Positions 37,611 through 49,436 of a stretch of 64,000 nucleotides of DNA are shown in pieces; position 1 is the stretch's first letter; every line of letters begins with the position of its first letter. The position numbers and the translations under genes are program-made. This DNA is from Lithospermum erythrorhizon. Taxonomy: Eukaryota; Streptophyta; Magnoliopsida; Boraginales; Boraginaceae. The notes under the pieces were generated by a model, which ran no database searches, was not told where the DNA came from, and saw only the letters and a list, made by a program, of their open reading frames with translations. The stretch is taken from assembly GCA_019722365.1 (NCBI GenBank), contig JADFUC010000039.1, positions 150,065-214,064 on the forward strand, read 5' to 3'.

Positions 37611-40600
37611 GTAGCTTCCAATATATGGAAATGACATAGTGGTGATGATGGGGTGTACAGCTTGGTAAAAATGGAAGTGAGATATGGTGGGAAGTACTTT
37701 CTAAAGGATTTGGATAATCAAATGGAGAATATATTTTTAAATGCCGAACCAATTATACACACACGAGAACATGCATTGAAGAGTTTGGATTGGAAGCGTC
37801 TAAAAATAAAAAGAACTCCGTTGGCGGCACCAACCCAAAGTTACCAGGATCGAGATGGGAAAGATGTTGATGAGAAACTTCTAGCAGAGAGAAGCGTGAT
37901 GGAGTGATCTCTTTCTTTTTCATGATGTAGATCGGATATAGCGGCGCTCACGTGAGTGTAAACTTCAGGCTCTCCAGCAATCCCAAAGTAACGAGCAGCG
38001 AAAGGTACTCAATATGTGATACGTATAACACGGCAGACTGCTTGCTGCTGCAACCTTTCTTGTTGAATAAGCAATCTTTGGCCCCAAGCGGCTGGAAGAT
38101 AAACACATACAGAGAATGTTTGCTTTGTTGGAAATAATCTTGCATCTCACCAGTTCGTGGCAAAATTGATCACTAATTTGGATAAACTGAATCTGGAAGG
38201 AATGGTGTCGACGAGGGTCGTGACTCTCTCTTTAATGCCTTTATATGAGTGCCGTAAGCATTTCCATCAGTTAAAAGCGTATGAATACTCGACATCGACT
38301 TGCATTTAGGGAGTTGGTGGAAGATGGGAGTGGTGTAGCATTGATAAACAGCGGCCGACTCTAGGTTTGAAGCGTTGTCAGTCCAGGGTTGATGAACAAA
38401 TAGCAGTGCTTGAGTTATAACGCCCGAAATAGAAGCTTAGAGTGTTATAACAAGCTGGATAAAGGTGGCCTTGACGATTTACTCTTGGAAATTGGCGGTT
38501 TTCTTGGGCTTTGTTAATGCTTGGCACTCTTTTTCAACGTGTGTTAGAGATTGTACTACTCGCCCAGCTAAACGCGTTACATGCAGTACTCTGCTGGCTT
38601 TCGCCGCTTTCACCATCCACCACTTGAAACTCTGTCAATCTTCATGCTGGCATCCTTATCTTTCGCCATGTTGAATCTTATTTAAGCACAAAATTTAGAA
38701 GGCTTCGAGGCGGAACTTAGGGGAACTTTGTCCCTCTTGGTAATTCACACTCCAGGTGGTAGTGCCGGTTGAAGAAAACCCAACGATCTCATGAAATTTT
38801 TGAAATTACAGTAACGAAGGAAGGCCGGCTGACATGCAAGATACTTATTTGAAGCCAGTTGTTGCGAGGTCGGGTAGGAGTGGTTAACACAGATTCGGAG
38901 GATTGTCATAGTAGCGATCTCGAAGGAATCAAAAATTCCCCGAGAAAATCTCTAGGTTTTGTGCACGAGGACCAATGTTGTCTGCAGGATCGGCTTTATT
39001 GATGTGAAATTGGTGATGATGATGATCTTGAAGGTTAATCATTGATTTAAACTTTGTCCATTCACTATACGATGAAGCAAGTAAATGGCTTTGTGATACG
39101 ATGCTCGAGAGCGACCTTGGCAAGATTAGCACATGCAAAGAAAGGAGGAGAATCAGAGAGTCTTTAGCAGCAGAGGGGGGCCTGTGAGATTGGTTGAATC
39201 CGTCCTCGACCTCGCGGCTAAGAAGATGATGATATTATAATTGTCTTTCATCGACTCAGGTCAGAGAAGCGATGCTTGCGGCTACAAAAGGGAGAAAGGT
39301 TGGGTCGGGGAGAGTCTCAACAGGAAAGAATGTGGACTTAGATGATCTTGAGAAGGCAGTGGCCGAGAAGGAGAGGAGCGAAGAAGTGGCTTAGTCTTTG
39401 AAGGGAGAAGTGCCAAAGTGGACTCGAAAGAGAAGAGAGGGATTGAGATTCCAAGAAAGGCGATGACTTTGTTATTGATGAGGAGGAGTGGGGGAGATAA
39501 AGACTAGAAGTGAGTTTCTAAGATGGAATGAGAGTCGATGAGCTCCCTTGACCGTATCATGATAGAAGAATTGCTAAAGGAAGTAAAGAGGAAGCCGGAG
39601 GTGATGGAGTTGAGTTCTATGGAAGAGCATCTTTGCAAGGTGGAGTTAGAGCGTATTGCTAGAATATACATAAAGAGGTTTTACATCGGATACTTGACTG
39701 ACGATCGGTTTGTATATGGACATGTTCTTTGACAATGAAGGACATTGAGAACTACGTTGGCAGAATTTATGCATTTGCATGCGAGGACTAGCCGAGGACT
39801 CCCACGTATTCAGCAAAGTGAAGCCAGGGGACACGTATTTAGAATTTAGCCCGTGATAAATTGACTTGGCATTATGGACTCGAGGATGGAGAACTGCTGG
39901 AGCATTTCTCGAGCTTCGGGGACGCCGTTGAAGAACTGTTGGTGGGCTGGCGAAGCGAAAGGGCGATTCTGAGGCTTCTCTGCAAGTACCAGAAGGCCCG
40001 TAATTGTACGTAAAGCTTATTCTTGGCACTTACGTTTCTTCGAGCAACGCGATGTTGTCGAGATTCTATGAGATCTTTGTTGTGATGGGTTGACACCCAT
40101 TTACAGGAAAGATAATGATGACGATCAGTGGTTGATAACTAAGTCGGGCGAAATTAAACCTGTGGAGTTCCAGCCTTATACTGGGCCTGCGTGGCATCGA
40201 TGTTTTGAGAAGATAGTCTGAGTAGCAGATATACAAATCTGCATGATAAACTGCATGAAGGAAACTGGCGTGGTGAATGTTGATGCACAAGGCAGCGAGC
40301 ACTTTGAAGGAAATCTTTGCCCGGGCTTTGCTTTCGAAATTATGCAGGATGACTTAAGGCGGTAGGCTGGGGTGGGGCAGGCCTCTGTCCATACCAAAGA
40401 ACTCGTGCAAGATTGGTGCCATAGGGACCGTGTCGATCAAATCGACAAAACTCACTGCTGGGGCTTCCTCTTCCACATGTAATAAATTTATTTGTTTATG
40501 TTTTCGTATTTATTTCAAGTTTTATTTTTCTTTGGGTCGTTTGTTCGGACAAATAGAGGACAAATAGGGAGACAACTGATATTATGTTGTTGGGGCGTAT

Positions 40601-40717
40601 TTAAGGACATGTTGGGACTTTCTGTGTTTGAGTCTTTAAATCTGTTTGGTTTACTTTTTATGTTTGCCCAACACTTGTGGGTAAATACGATTGCATAAAG
40701 TTTACCCCAGGGGAGTT

Positions 40718-41541
40718 TGTTAATTAATGATTGGGCTGAAGTTTTTTAACTTTTGTTTGAGTCATTGGCTTTTTTGAGCACTGTCGCGTGGACAATGTTC
40801 GAACCAAGTCTTTACCAGAGTGTTAAAGCTTGCGATCTTTTTGAAGTGTGTTTTGCTTTGTGCCGTGTGCGGTTGGGCATGATGGGTTGGGAGCACAGGA
40901 CTAATAGTATGTTGATTATTAGACAAGAATGGCAGTTTGGAGATTTAGTATTTCAGAGTTATGAATGGCAAGAATCAAAGTTTTGGTAGGATTCTTTGCA
41001 TTATGGGCGATTCTTAGAAGATGCTTTTCCATGATCGAGACAAAACCTATGTGACCTATAAATGAATACGGCACTGAAGATGTGGACACGAAAAAATGTT
41101 TTACTAAAAGTTCAATATCCTTATTCATAATTAAATTTATTGAGTGTCGATTCGGTGAGTGGGCTGTGGTTAGGAGGGTTGCTGATTGTTATGGCATGGC
41201 TATGACTATGCTTAGAAGTATTTATTTCTACAAGTTGTATTGAGATCGGTGTGTGTTGATAGTGGTGAGAATGAGTAGATCTATTTCACGTAGTGAAGGT
41301 TAGCTGAAATGGAATTGATGTGGAAGCGGCCAGGTGTAAGTCTCTTTGTAATAAGCTTGTCTTTATAATTAAGAGAAGAGAGCTTTTCACTTGAGGCTTT
41401 ATTTGCCCAGGGCGTAAGTCTTTGCTTAATGTTGGCGGAATTCTGTTCGTGTGTCGTTTATTTGGTTTATCGCTGTGAAAAGTCGTTCTTTGTCTGGCTT
41501 GTTGGATTGACATTTGATTTCGGGGTTGGTTTACACTTTCA
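40718..41541 (+). repeat. 3' LTR of the copia element
   Basis: Starts TGTTAATTAATG directly after the polypurine tract CCCCAGGGGAG and ends TTTACACTTTCA. Homologous to 33194-34035. The many indels and substitutions between the two LTRs imply an old insertion. Confidence 0.8.
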
Positions 41542-41724
41542 AATAGACTAAATCTCAAAAATGAAATTTTAGTATTTTTTTTCTAGGTATCTAAATGCGG
41601 CGCTTGCGTAATATCTTCTTAGTTAATATAAAAGCACAAAGTTCGAATTATTTCAAGTTACATATATATCATCTCACTAAATGCGACATTAGGAATATTA
41701 AAGACATGTATTCAACTTTCTTCT

Positions 41725-41869
41725 AATGCGTATGAAATGAACATATAGCAAGATTTTAAAAATTCACTTGACTTTTCAATATTATTCTATATACCGGCTT
41801 ATACGCATTTCATTCGGATAAGAATGCTTGACTATCACAAAGGATATATGTTCATTTTCATACGCATAG
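41725..41869. repeat. Small inverted repeat in the right arm of the CACTA element
   Basis: ATGCGTATGAAATGAACATA near 41726-41748 is matched by the reverse complement of TATATGTTCATTTTCATACG continuing CAT at 41845-41867. TATACGCATTTCATTCGG in the loop echoes the same motif. It may be part of the CACTA 5' region or a separate small insert. Confidence 0.6.
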
Positions 41870-42189
41870 AGCTGGTACATTATACACACCCCAAATAGTG
41901 TTGAGGCACGGGTGTAAATAGTATTTTATTGTGTGGTGGAAGTTGGGTAAGAGCGAGTATCGTTTACATTTCAAAATTACAGAATTATTGTTGTATAGTG
42001 TTGCCGCACTAGAGGTTCTATCACTCGGATAAGAAGTTCTATCAAATAAAATGAATGGAAAATAGTATTACAGTTTAAAAAGTCCAATGTAAATTAATTA
42101 TGCAGTTTTACAAACTTCAAAAACTAAAACTACCAAACAAAGGCTAACAATACTTAGTTGTTCTAATGAAGATTGTGCAGTGAAAATCT

Positions 42190-42500
42190 AATGAAGATTA
42201 ACCTCATTCTAGTGAAGATTAATATTCCCTCATCCTCATCCAATAAAGATTGTCTAGTAAAAATCCAAACTTTAATCTTAGCATATCAAAAAATCTAATA
42301 AAAATCCAAACTTTAATACAAATCCAAACTTTAACAAAAATCCAAACTTCAATAAAAATCCAAACTTTAATCTTAGCATATCCAAAAATTCAATAAAAAT
42401 CAAAACTTTAATATCAATTCACATCCAAGAATTCAATAAAAATCTAAACTTTAATCTCAAACACATCCAACAATCCAATGGTATTTATAGCCGGTAGGAA
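42190..42500. repeat. Diverged tandem repeat, unit about AATAAAAATCCAAACTTT
   Basis: At least eight copies of a roughly 16-18-base unit (AATCCAAACTTTAATAA variants), some separated by TTAGCATATC(C)AAAAA spacers that themselves repeat at about 42276 and 42375. It lies in the right arm of the CACTA element, where coding sequence would otherwise be expected, and has no ORF. Confidence 0.75.
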
Positions 42501-43073
42501 ATTAACTCAATAAAAATCCATACTAACCAAATAATGAAGAACCGAACTTCACCGCTGCGATTATCGACAATTGCTCACTCTCTATTCATGATTAAAACTT
42601 GAATTAATTGGTGGAGCAGACAATTTAATAAATGTTAGCATAAAAAGTCATTTCTTACCTTGATACAAAGGTACTATAAACCCATGAGTTAGAGAATGGT
42701 GTAGATTATTGATAATAGTTGTATACGTGGGGGTTGGGGTGAAATAGAATTGTAGAATATTTGTATGAGTAAACAGAGGGAATGTAGAATATTTCCCGGC
42801 AAAAAGGGCATTTACTACTTAATTAGTTTCTTTAGCTACTCAAATTATGAGTGTAGAATATAAATGTTCTTTTACAACATCTAATGTGAAGGTAGCAATT
42901 ACTTTTAGAAGTAAATGATATTAAAAATAAATAAATATCTCATTAATATTTTTTCTGCTATTTTAATTGATCTTTGCTATGATATCAAAAGTAACTAATT
43001 TTACTTTTAACTTTACATCATTGCGGAGTGTAGTAATTAATTTTATTAGCAATGCTACTTTTTCTAATGAGTG

Positions 43074-44620
43074 TATGTTAATCGGATTGAATAATTTAAT
43101 TTTGTAATTTTTCTCATAGTGCTTTCAACTTTATAGTGCTAATATAAGAGGTTAAAAGATATTAAAAGTTGTAGGTCGTCCCTTTTGTTAAGCCAGAATC
43201 TTGATAAACTTCAGTATTTCGAAATTGAAGTCGCTTAAAATTTTTGTTCGATAATTTTTAATTTTCGGGAGATTTTAAATATCTGTCTTTTTTAAAGTAT
43301 TCATAAAAATGATTTTTTATGTCTTTATTATTTATTTTAGTTATCCAATTTTTTAATGATTTTTATTTTATTTGAATCTTGGGTTGTATTTAGCAGTGGG
43401 CGGATGAAGGAGAAACTCTTGCTTGGATTTGAAAACAAAGCTAATGTAATTTCATTTCTCTACAAAATTTCTTATTCAAAATATCTTATGTAAGTTGTAT
43501 AATTGATATTATTGAAAGTGAAGTCTAGCCTATCTCTATGCTAGGTATTATATTCTAGCCATTATATTTTTTTTTTCCTTTCTCGGGCTTTTTTTGTATG
43601 AAAATTTAAATATCTAAGTATTTTTGTTTAAAGTCATTTTATTCAACATACTATTTTCTGAATTGTGTCTACATAGGAAGTGTGTGGCCCAATATCCAAT
43701 TTTGAGCCGTGTGTCACAATGTAAGATTTTGAATCCGACGTTCTAGTACTAGTATTCATAAATAAATTCTCTTTCTCGTTTTCCTTGTGTGGATTTAATT
43801 AATATATTATTTTACTTAACTAATAAACAAACTATTCAATATTAAAATAGTACAAAGCAGAATGTTGAGAAAAAATATCTTAATTTTCTACAAATTAAAA
43901 TTGTGTAGCCTTTTTTGTAGGAGCCAATTGTGTGGGGAATCGAGCAACCTCTTGAACATAGAAAAATAGAATTACACCAACTCATTTTTCTCTTGTTTCT
44001 TAGATTCCTCTAAGTTACATTTCTTATCCAGGTATATTCTCCCCCCAATAATTTACATATGATTCATTCAAACATCAAATGATTGAAAAGTTATTATTAT
44101 CATATTCAAACATCAAATGCTATATCATTCTATTATATCTAGCATCTTGAATTCTTGGTAGTTTTGAACATTGCAATATTCATTAGATTATCATCTCACA
44201 TCTTGTAGATTTTGAACATTATATCATTATTGCATTATTATCCAGCAATATCATGTATGTTCATTTCATGCAGTCGCAATGTAAATGTTTTCTTGAGTTT
44301 GGATTTCTTTATTTCAATTGTTTGTTTCCATTATTCATTTATAAAGTAAATTGAACGACATTTATCTTTCAACGATGACATGCACGAATCAAGAAATGAA
44401 CGACATTTATAAAATCGCCATTTTATACATTTATAAATTCTTTAATGTTTGGTTATTTTTCAGGGTTGGAGTATCAAATAATATATATATAGTTTCTATA
44501 AAGATAGAGGGAGAGGTTTGAATTTCCGGCTATAGTCTTGAGATTATATATCTTATTAGCCGGAGATTCATATGGATAAGTAAACCACTCACTGCCTCTT
44601 ATTGAATCCTTTTTACTGTG
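43074..44620. other. Non-genic upstream region of the PERK gene
   Basis: AT-rich, no gene. A TATA-like run (AATAATATATATATAG, about 44477-44492) lies about 130 bases before the first ATG and is the best promoter candidate. Transcription start is unknown. Confidence 0.4.
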
Positions 44621-47600
44621 ATGCACCTCCACACACTCCAGATGACTCATCATCATCATCACCACCACCATCACCATCACCACCCTCAAAGCACCCCAGA
44701 TAGTGACCCTCCTCCACCCCCTCAAACTTCACCCCCACCCCCACCTGACAAACACAAAGGCGTCACTCCACCGGCACCGGTAGAATCGCGCCTCCACCAC
44801 CTACCCCTAGATAATAAGGTTGTCAATAATCCACCACCACAACCCCCACGTGAAACAAATAATCCACCTCCAATAGTAAACTGGTTTTCTTCATCACCAC
44901 CACCTCCCACTACAGTTGATCCAAATGCTCCATCAGTAATTGCTCCTCCAGCTAACGACCCCCTTTATTCTCCTCCTGGTGTACCTTCCACAACTTCACC
45001 TTCTGACCGTGTTTCTCCTCTTCCTAATGGAACAAACTCTTCTCCATCTAACTCATCAAGTGACCACTTGGGGATGATTGTAGGAGTTTCTATAAGTGGA
45101 GTCTTTATTCTTGCTCTTGTCACTGTTTGCTGTTTATGTTCCAATAGGAAAAAGAAACGGTATTATTTCGACCAGGAACGTCCCCCTAATGGTAATTATT
45201 CGAAGAGTCAATTGATAATATATTTGGCTTCAGAAAGTATGATCTTGGTGTACCGCGGTCATGGTAATTGTTGCAGTTTGATTTCTAAATTGACGAAACT
45301 ATAAAATTGTTACCGTGTTACTAGCAGGGACTAAAGTGCACCAAGGTCACACTTTCCAGGGCCATATATATCAACAATTAACTCATTATTGTTGCAACTT
45401 AAAAAACAGAACATATGGCAATAGAAAAATATTCAAGAACATGTATTGTTGAACTTGTTTTGTAGGTGGTCAATATTACAATGGAACAACACAGTGGAAC
45501 AACAACCCTCAATCAATGGAACATATTAAGCTTCCACCACCACCTGGAAATTTCAGTGGTGAATACAATTCAGGTTTTTATAACTCAGGTCAACATAATC
45601 AAATGCCACCACATTCACCCATGGGTGGTCTTGGATTTTCATCACAAAGCCAATTCAGCTATGATGATTTAGCCGCGGCAACATCGGGTTTCTCTCAAGC
45701 TAATTTGTTAGGACAAGGTGGATTTGGTTACGTTTACAAAGGTGTTTTGCCTGACGGAAGAGTGGTTGCAGTCAAGAGTTTAAAAAGTGGGAGTGGACAG
45801 GGGGAAAGAGAATTCCAAGCAGAAGTTGAGATTATTAGCCGTGTGCATCATAGGCATCTTGTATCTCTTGTTGGATATTGCATTGCGGAGGGTCAAAGGA
45901 TGTTGGTGTATGAATTTGTCTCCAACTCAACAATGGAGCATCACCTTCATGGTAAGGTTTCCTTTTTCAATTTACTAAATTGAATGTACTTGACATAGAT
46001 TGTGCACACCTATTTATGAGATTTTTGTTTTATCTATTTATATATATATATATTTAGATTTCGATGATACATTTTGTGCGACGACACTGTTTATAAATTA
46101 TTTAGCAATTATATTTTAATTAATACAAGTAAAAGATCGATGAAGTGTACTTGATGGTCACTCAATATTTTATGTATCATCAATTACTTTATTCGTCTAT
46201 GTTTAGTAATAATTTGCTAATGTGGTGTCTCAAAAAGCTTCAAAATTATATCAGCTAGTCATTTCATTAGATTGTTGCCCACATGACACATGTTCTGTTT
46301 CGGTAAACTAAAATAAAGAAAGAGAAAAGAAATCGAAATAAGCTTTACCTTTCATATTGAATATGAAATCTCTCTGCAGTTTTGCATCCTTATTTTTTGA
46401 ACTGATGCAGGAAAGGGTCAGCCAGTCATGGATTGGTCTTCTAGAATGCGTATTGCAATTGGTTCAGCAAAAGGGCTAGCTTACCTACATGAGGATTGTA
46501 AGCGAGTGTATTTTGTTTATTATTATAGGCCTTTGAGGTGGGCCCAGAATTTTTTTGTGAGAGGGATGGATTCAACGTCACAAAATGCTTGCATAATAAA
46601 TAATACGTGGTGTAAAAATTTAGGAAGGGAACTTTGTGACGTAATTTTGAAAGAATAGTATATTTTTTGAAAAATCGCTGCCCAGAATTATATATTTTTA
46701 AAATTAGGAGGCGACTGTTCCTACCTCGCCCCCTAGTTCCTCCACTGATTATAGCCATAATTTGTTTGTTAACTGATTGTTGATAAGTTCCATTGTTTTC
46801 TACAATGCAATGCAGGTCACCCTCGTATTATCCATCGTGACATTAAGGCTGCTAACATCTTGCTTGATGATAATTATGAAGCCATGGTTAGCAATGATTC
46901 AACATGAAATATATTAGTTTTTTGAAACATTTCACATTACATTCATGTACCTTTACATTATTAAAAGTGTGAAACACGTCAGCTCTTAGTCATATTAACG
47001 GTCATAAGTCACTGCTTTTTGATGTACCTTTACATTGCTGATTCTATAGGTTGCCGACTTTGGATTGGCTAAACTCACTACAGATACTGCCACTCATGTA
47101 TCAACTCGTGTAATGGGAACTTTTGGGTGAGTACTATGGTAATAATGTTTAGTTAGTCTTGTGTAATTTTGAAATACATAGTTAGTTGCATTAGTTGTTA
47201 AAACAATAAGCTTGGCAAAGTTTAGTTGAACTAATTGCTCATTTCACCCATACCAACATCTCATGTTATGAATTTTGGTGGTTAAATTTTGAACTCTATT
47301 TTTATATGTTATAAAATTCGTCAAAGCGTCTAAATATTGGTTAAATTTTTAATTCTTTTTACTATTAGTATGGTTTTTTTATTCGAATAAAAGTTATCCT
47401 TAAAATGCAAATTGCCATCATAGCCTCATAGGTATGGCTGTAGTATTAGTTTTTCATAAAAAGATTTAATATTGTAGCATTTCGAATCATTTTAACATGA
47501 TTTTTTTTTTCTAAAATAAGAAATAAAGTTTAATTCATGTTTTTGGATGAAATCTCTATCTAAAATTAACAAATACTCCGTATTTAACTATGTTTTTAAA

Positions 47601-49436
47601 TTAAAAAAATGAATAAGTAATACGGAGTAATTCATTATACTTTTGATTATACCTATTGGATAAATTACTTAATCGAATATTTCAGATACTTGGCTCCAGA
47701 GTATGCATCTAGTGGAAAACTTACCGAGAAATCTGATGTTTTCTCATTTGGTGTCATGCTATTGGAACTAATAACTGGTCACCGACCAGTTGATCTTACA
47801 GGACAAATCATGGAAGATAGCTTGGTTGATTGGGTGAGTTCCTAATGAATAATCACCTATTCCGATACATTACTTCTAATTATTTCGATAAATAATTTTT
47901 ACACTCCATTTTATGATCATCATATTTCAATCCTTCGTTAATTTTCATCTATTTTTATACTATAAGTTGAGTGTCATTACTCATTATCATTTATTCAAGT
48001 ATAAAAATTATTGGAATATTTTTCATAGAGGTAATGGTCGATTTGGTACCAGTGAGATAAAATTACACTTAGGCCTCAAATAGTTATATTGTTGCAGATT
48101 TTACTTTATACCAATATAACTATTTAGGATTAAACTGAAACTTGGATTCACTATCGAAACCAAATCCAATATTAACTCATTTTTCATGACCCTTTAGTAA
48201 CAACTATCAACACTGTTTGAACTTCTTAGCTACTTACACCATGAATACTTTGATTTATGTTTGTTTTGTTTCATAAGGCTCGACCATATTTAGCACAAGC
48301 ATTGGAAGATGGAAACTATGATGAATTGGCAGATCCAAAAATGGAAGGTAACTATGCCCCTAATGAGATGGCTAGTATGATTTCTTGTGCTGCTGCTAGC
48401 GTTCGACACTCTGGTAAAAGACGCCCAAAAATGAGCCAGGTATGAAGACCATATCTTCTATTTTTGGGTAAATGAACATTGTTTTAGACAAAAATTGTGA
48501 ACTAACGCTTCTGTCAAATATGCATATTTCGTAAATTTATTCATTTACTATGAAAATGATATCTTTTATAGCTAGTAATTTTCAGATACTGTCATATTCT
48601 ATGGAACAATAGTCCAAGTCATTCATGATAATTTGTTCCAATCATGAAGGAACAAATCAATTCATATAATAAGCGATTGAGGTTGAAAATGGTTATATAT
48701 GATAAAATTCCATGGGGTAATACTAAAATCTTAATGGTTGATGGATGAAGTGCATGACCTTATTAATTTAATAATAATAAAATGGGACTAGGTCAATACC
48801 CTTCTCTATAACTTTCCAATTGGATCACATATATGGGGTTTAACAACGTGGTCGACTTGTGATACCATGATAATAATCGATGAAGGTCTATAGTAAAACC
48901 AATTGATTGTAAATGAATAAAGCTCAAGACCTTATTAATACATACATCCGAAAGGTCTTACACAACTAATATGGACTAAGTCTTAATAATATACTACTTA
49001 CATTATTGTAGGGAGTTTTACAACTCTTGATGTTGTTCTCCGCCTAGAATCATGAAGTGGATCAGTAAAATTATATATAATGGAAACACATTAATTTACT
49101 TTACCATAAATACTGTATCAAATAAAACACCATTTTAAGTATTCTATTGTTTAATATACTCCACATTGACATATTTAACAAGTGAAATTCTTGAAACAGA
49201 TTGTACGAGCACTAGAAGGAGGCAATCTTCTAATGGAGGAAACCACTGAAATTCCGAAGCCAAAACAAAGAAGTAATGGTAGTGGTGGGACAAGTTGTAG
49301 TACTGAATCTGCATATGATACTGTTGCATACAATGTTGATATGATGAAGTTCCGAAATATGGTAATGGATGATAACAAAGAACAAGCTCTATTAAGTAGT
49401 CAATATGGAGCAACTAGTGAATATGGACTCAAATAA
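44621..49436 (+). CDS. Proline-rich extensin-like receptor kinase (PERK family), 8 exons; N-terminus possibly frameshifted
   Basis: PERKs are plasma-membrane Ser/Thr receptor kinases with a Pro-rich extracellular region that contacts the cell wall. Exons: 44621-45191, 45466-45951, 46411-46497, 46816-46886, 47050-47126, 47686-47833, 48278-48439, 49200-49436, all GT..AG. They join in frame to 612 residues. Residues 1-145 are Pro/Ser-rich; a single membrane segment ([20 protein letters not shown].., about 150-173) is followed by the stop-transfer NRKKKR. The kinase domain starts near F254. It has the Gly loop [12 protein letters not shown] (272-283), Lys294 in [14 protein letters not shown] (Arg389-Asp390, an RD kinase), DFG (408-410), the activation segment ending [20 protein letters not shown], and the C-lobe [14 protein letters not shown]. 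There is no signal peptide, as is usual in PERKs. Oddity: the first ATG opens on a run of twelve histidines, whereas the same DNA one base back reads [20 protein letters not shown], the expected PERK composition, but without an ATG. The true start or the sequence near 44640-44690 is therefore doubtful. Confidence 0.88.
47574..47629. repeat. Short inverted repeat TACTCCGTATT in PERK intron 5
   Basis: TACTCCGTATT (47574-47584) and AATACGGAGTA (47619-47629) form an 11-base perfect inverted repeat around 34 AT-rich bases. ATACTCCGTA also occurs near 12095 and 15110 inside RPC5 introns, so it is a dispersed repeat end in this genome. Confidence 0.7.

Larger units (their letters stand above)
33194..41541 (+). 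mobile_element. Ty1/copia LTR retrotransposon, decayed, nested in the CACTA element
   Basis: Two diverged LTRs (33194-34035 and 40718-41541) flank a region with the order primer-binding site, gag zinc knuckle, integrase, reverse transcriptase, polypurine tract. Integrase before reverse transcriptase defines Ty1/copia. The PBS TGGTATCAGG (34038-34047) starts two bases after the 5' LTR and matches the usual initiator tRNA-Met complement. The PPT CCCCAGGGGAG lies at 40705-40715. Flanking pentamers ATGAG and AATAG are similar, not identical, so the target duplication is unproven. The internal region (about 6.7 kb) is longer than the usual copia core and all reading frames are broken. The reverse-transcriptase style and the long 3' part suggest a SIRE-type lineage, which is inference. 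Confidence 0.8.
23048..43073 (-). mobile_element. 20-kb CACTA (En/Spm, CMC) transposon with nested LTR insertions
   Basis: The left end reads CACTATTAGAAAAAGTA (23048-23064). The reverse complement of the right end (43056-43073) reads CACTCATTAGAAAAAGTA, identical apart from one extra C. The flanking bases are TAT on both sides (23045-23047 and 43074-43076), a 3-bp target-site duplication as expected for CACTA elements. Subterminal DNA inside each end is packed with TTGCTACT/AGTAGCAA units, another superfamily hallmark. Coding remnants all lie on the minus strand between 23870 and 27657. The element's own sequence appears to be 23048-27657 plus about 41542-43073; the middle is later insertions. 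The 5' part of the transposase gene was not found in the right arm, so it is lost or buried. Confidence 0.85.

Noticed and set aside
42190..42500. Possible CRISPR-like array of short repeats
   Set aside because: Units are degenerate, nearly contiguous and AT-rich, with no unique spacers of constant length; the genome is a plant's.
44722..44910. Minus-strand ORF rich in glycine opposite PERK exon 1
   Set aside because: It is the complement of the proline codons of the PERK extracellular region and has no independent support.
46428..46658. ORF continuing past PERK exon 3
   Set aside because: It reads through the GT splice donor at 46498; the family motif [12 protein letters not shown] is restored only by splicing to 46816.
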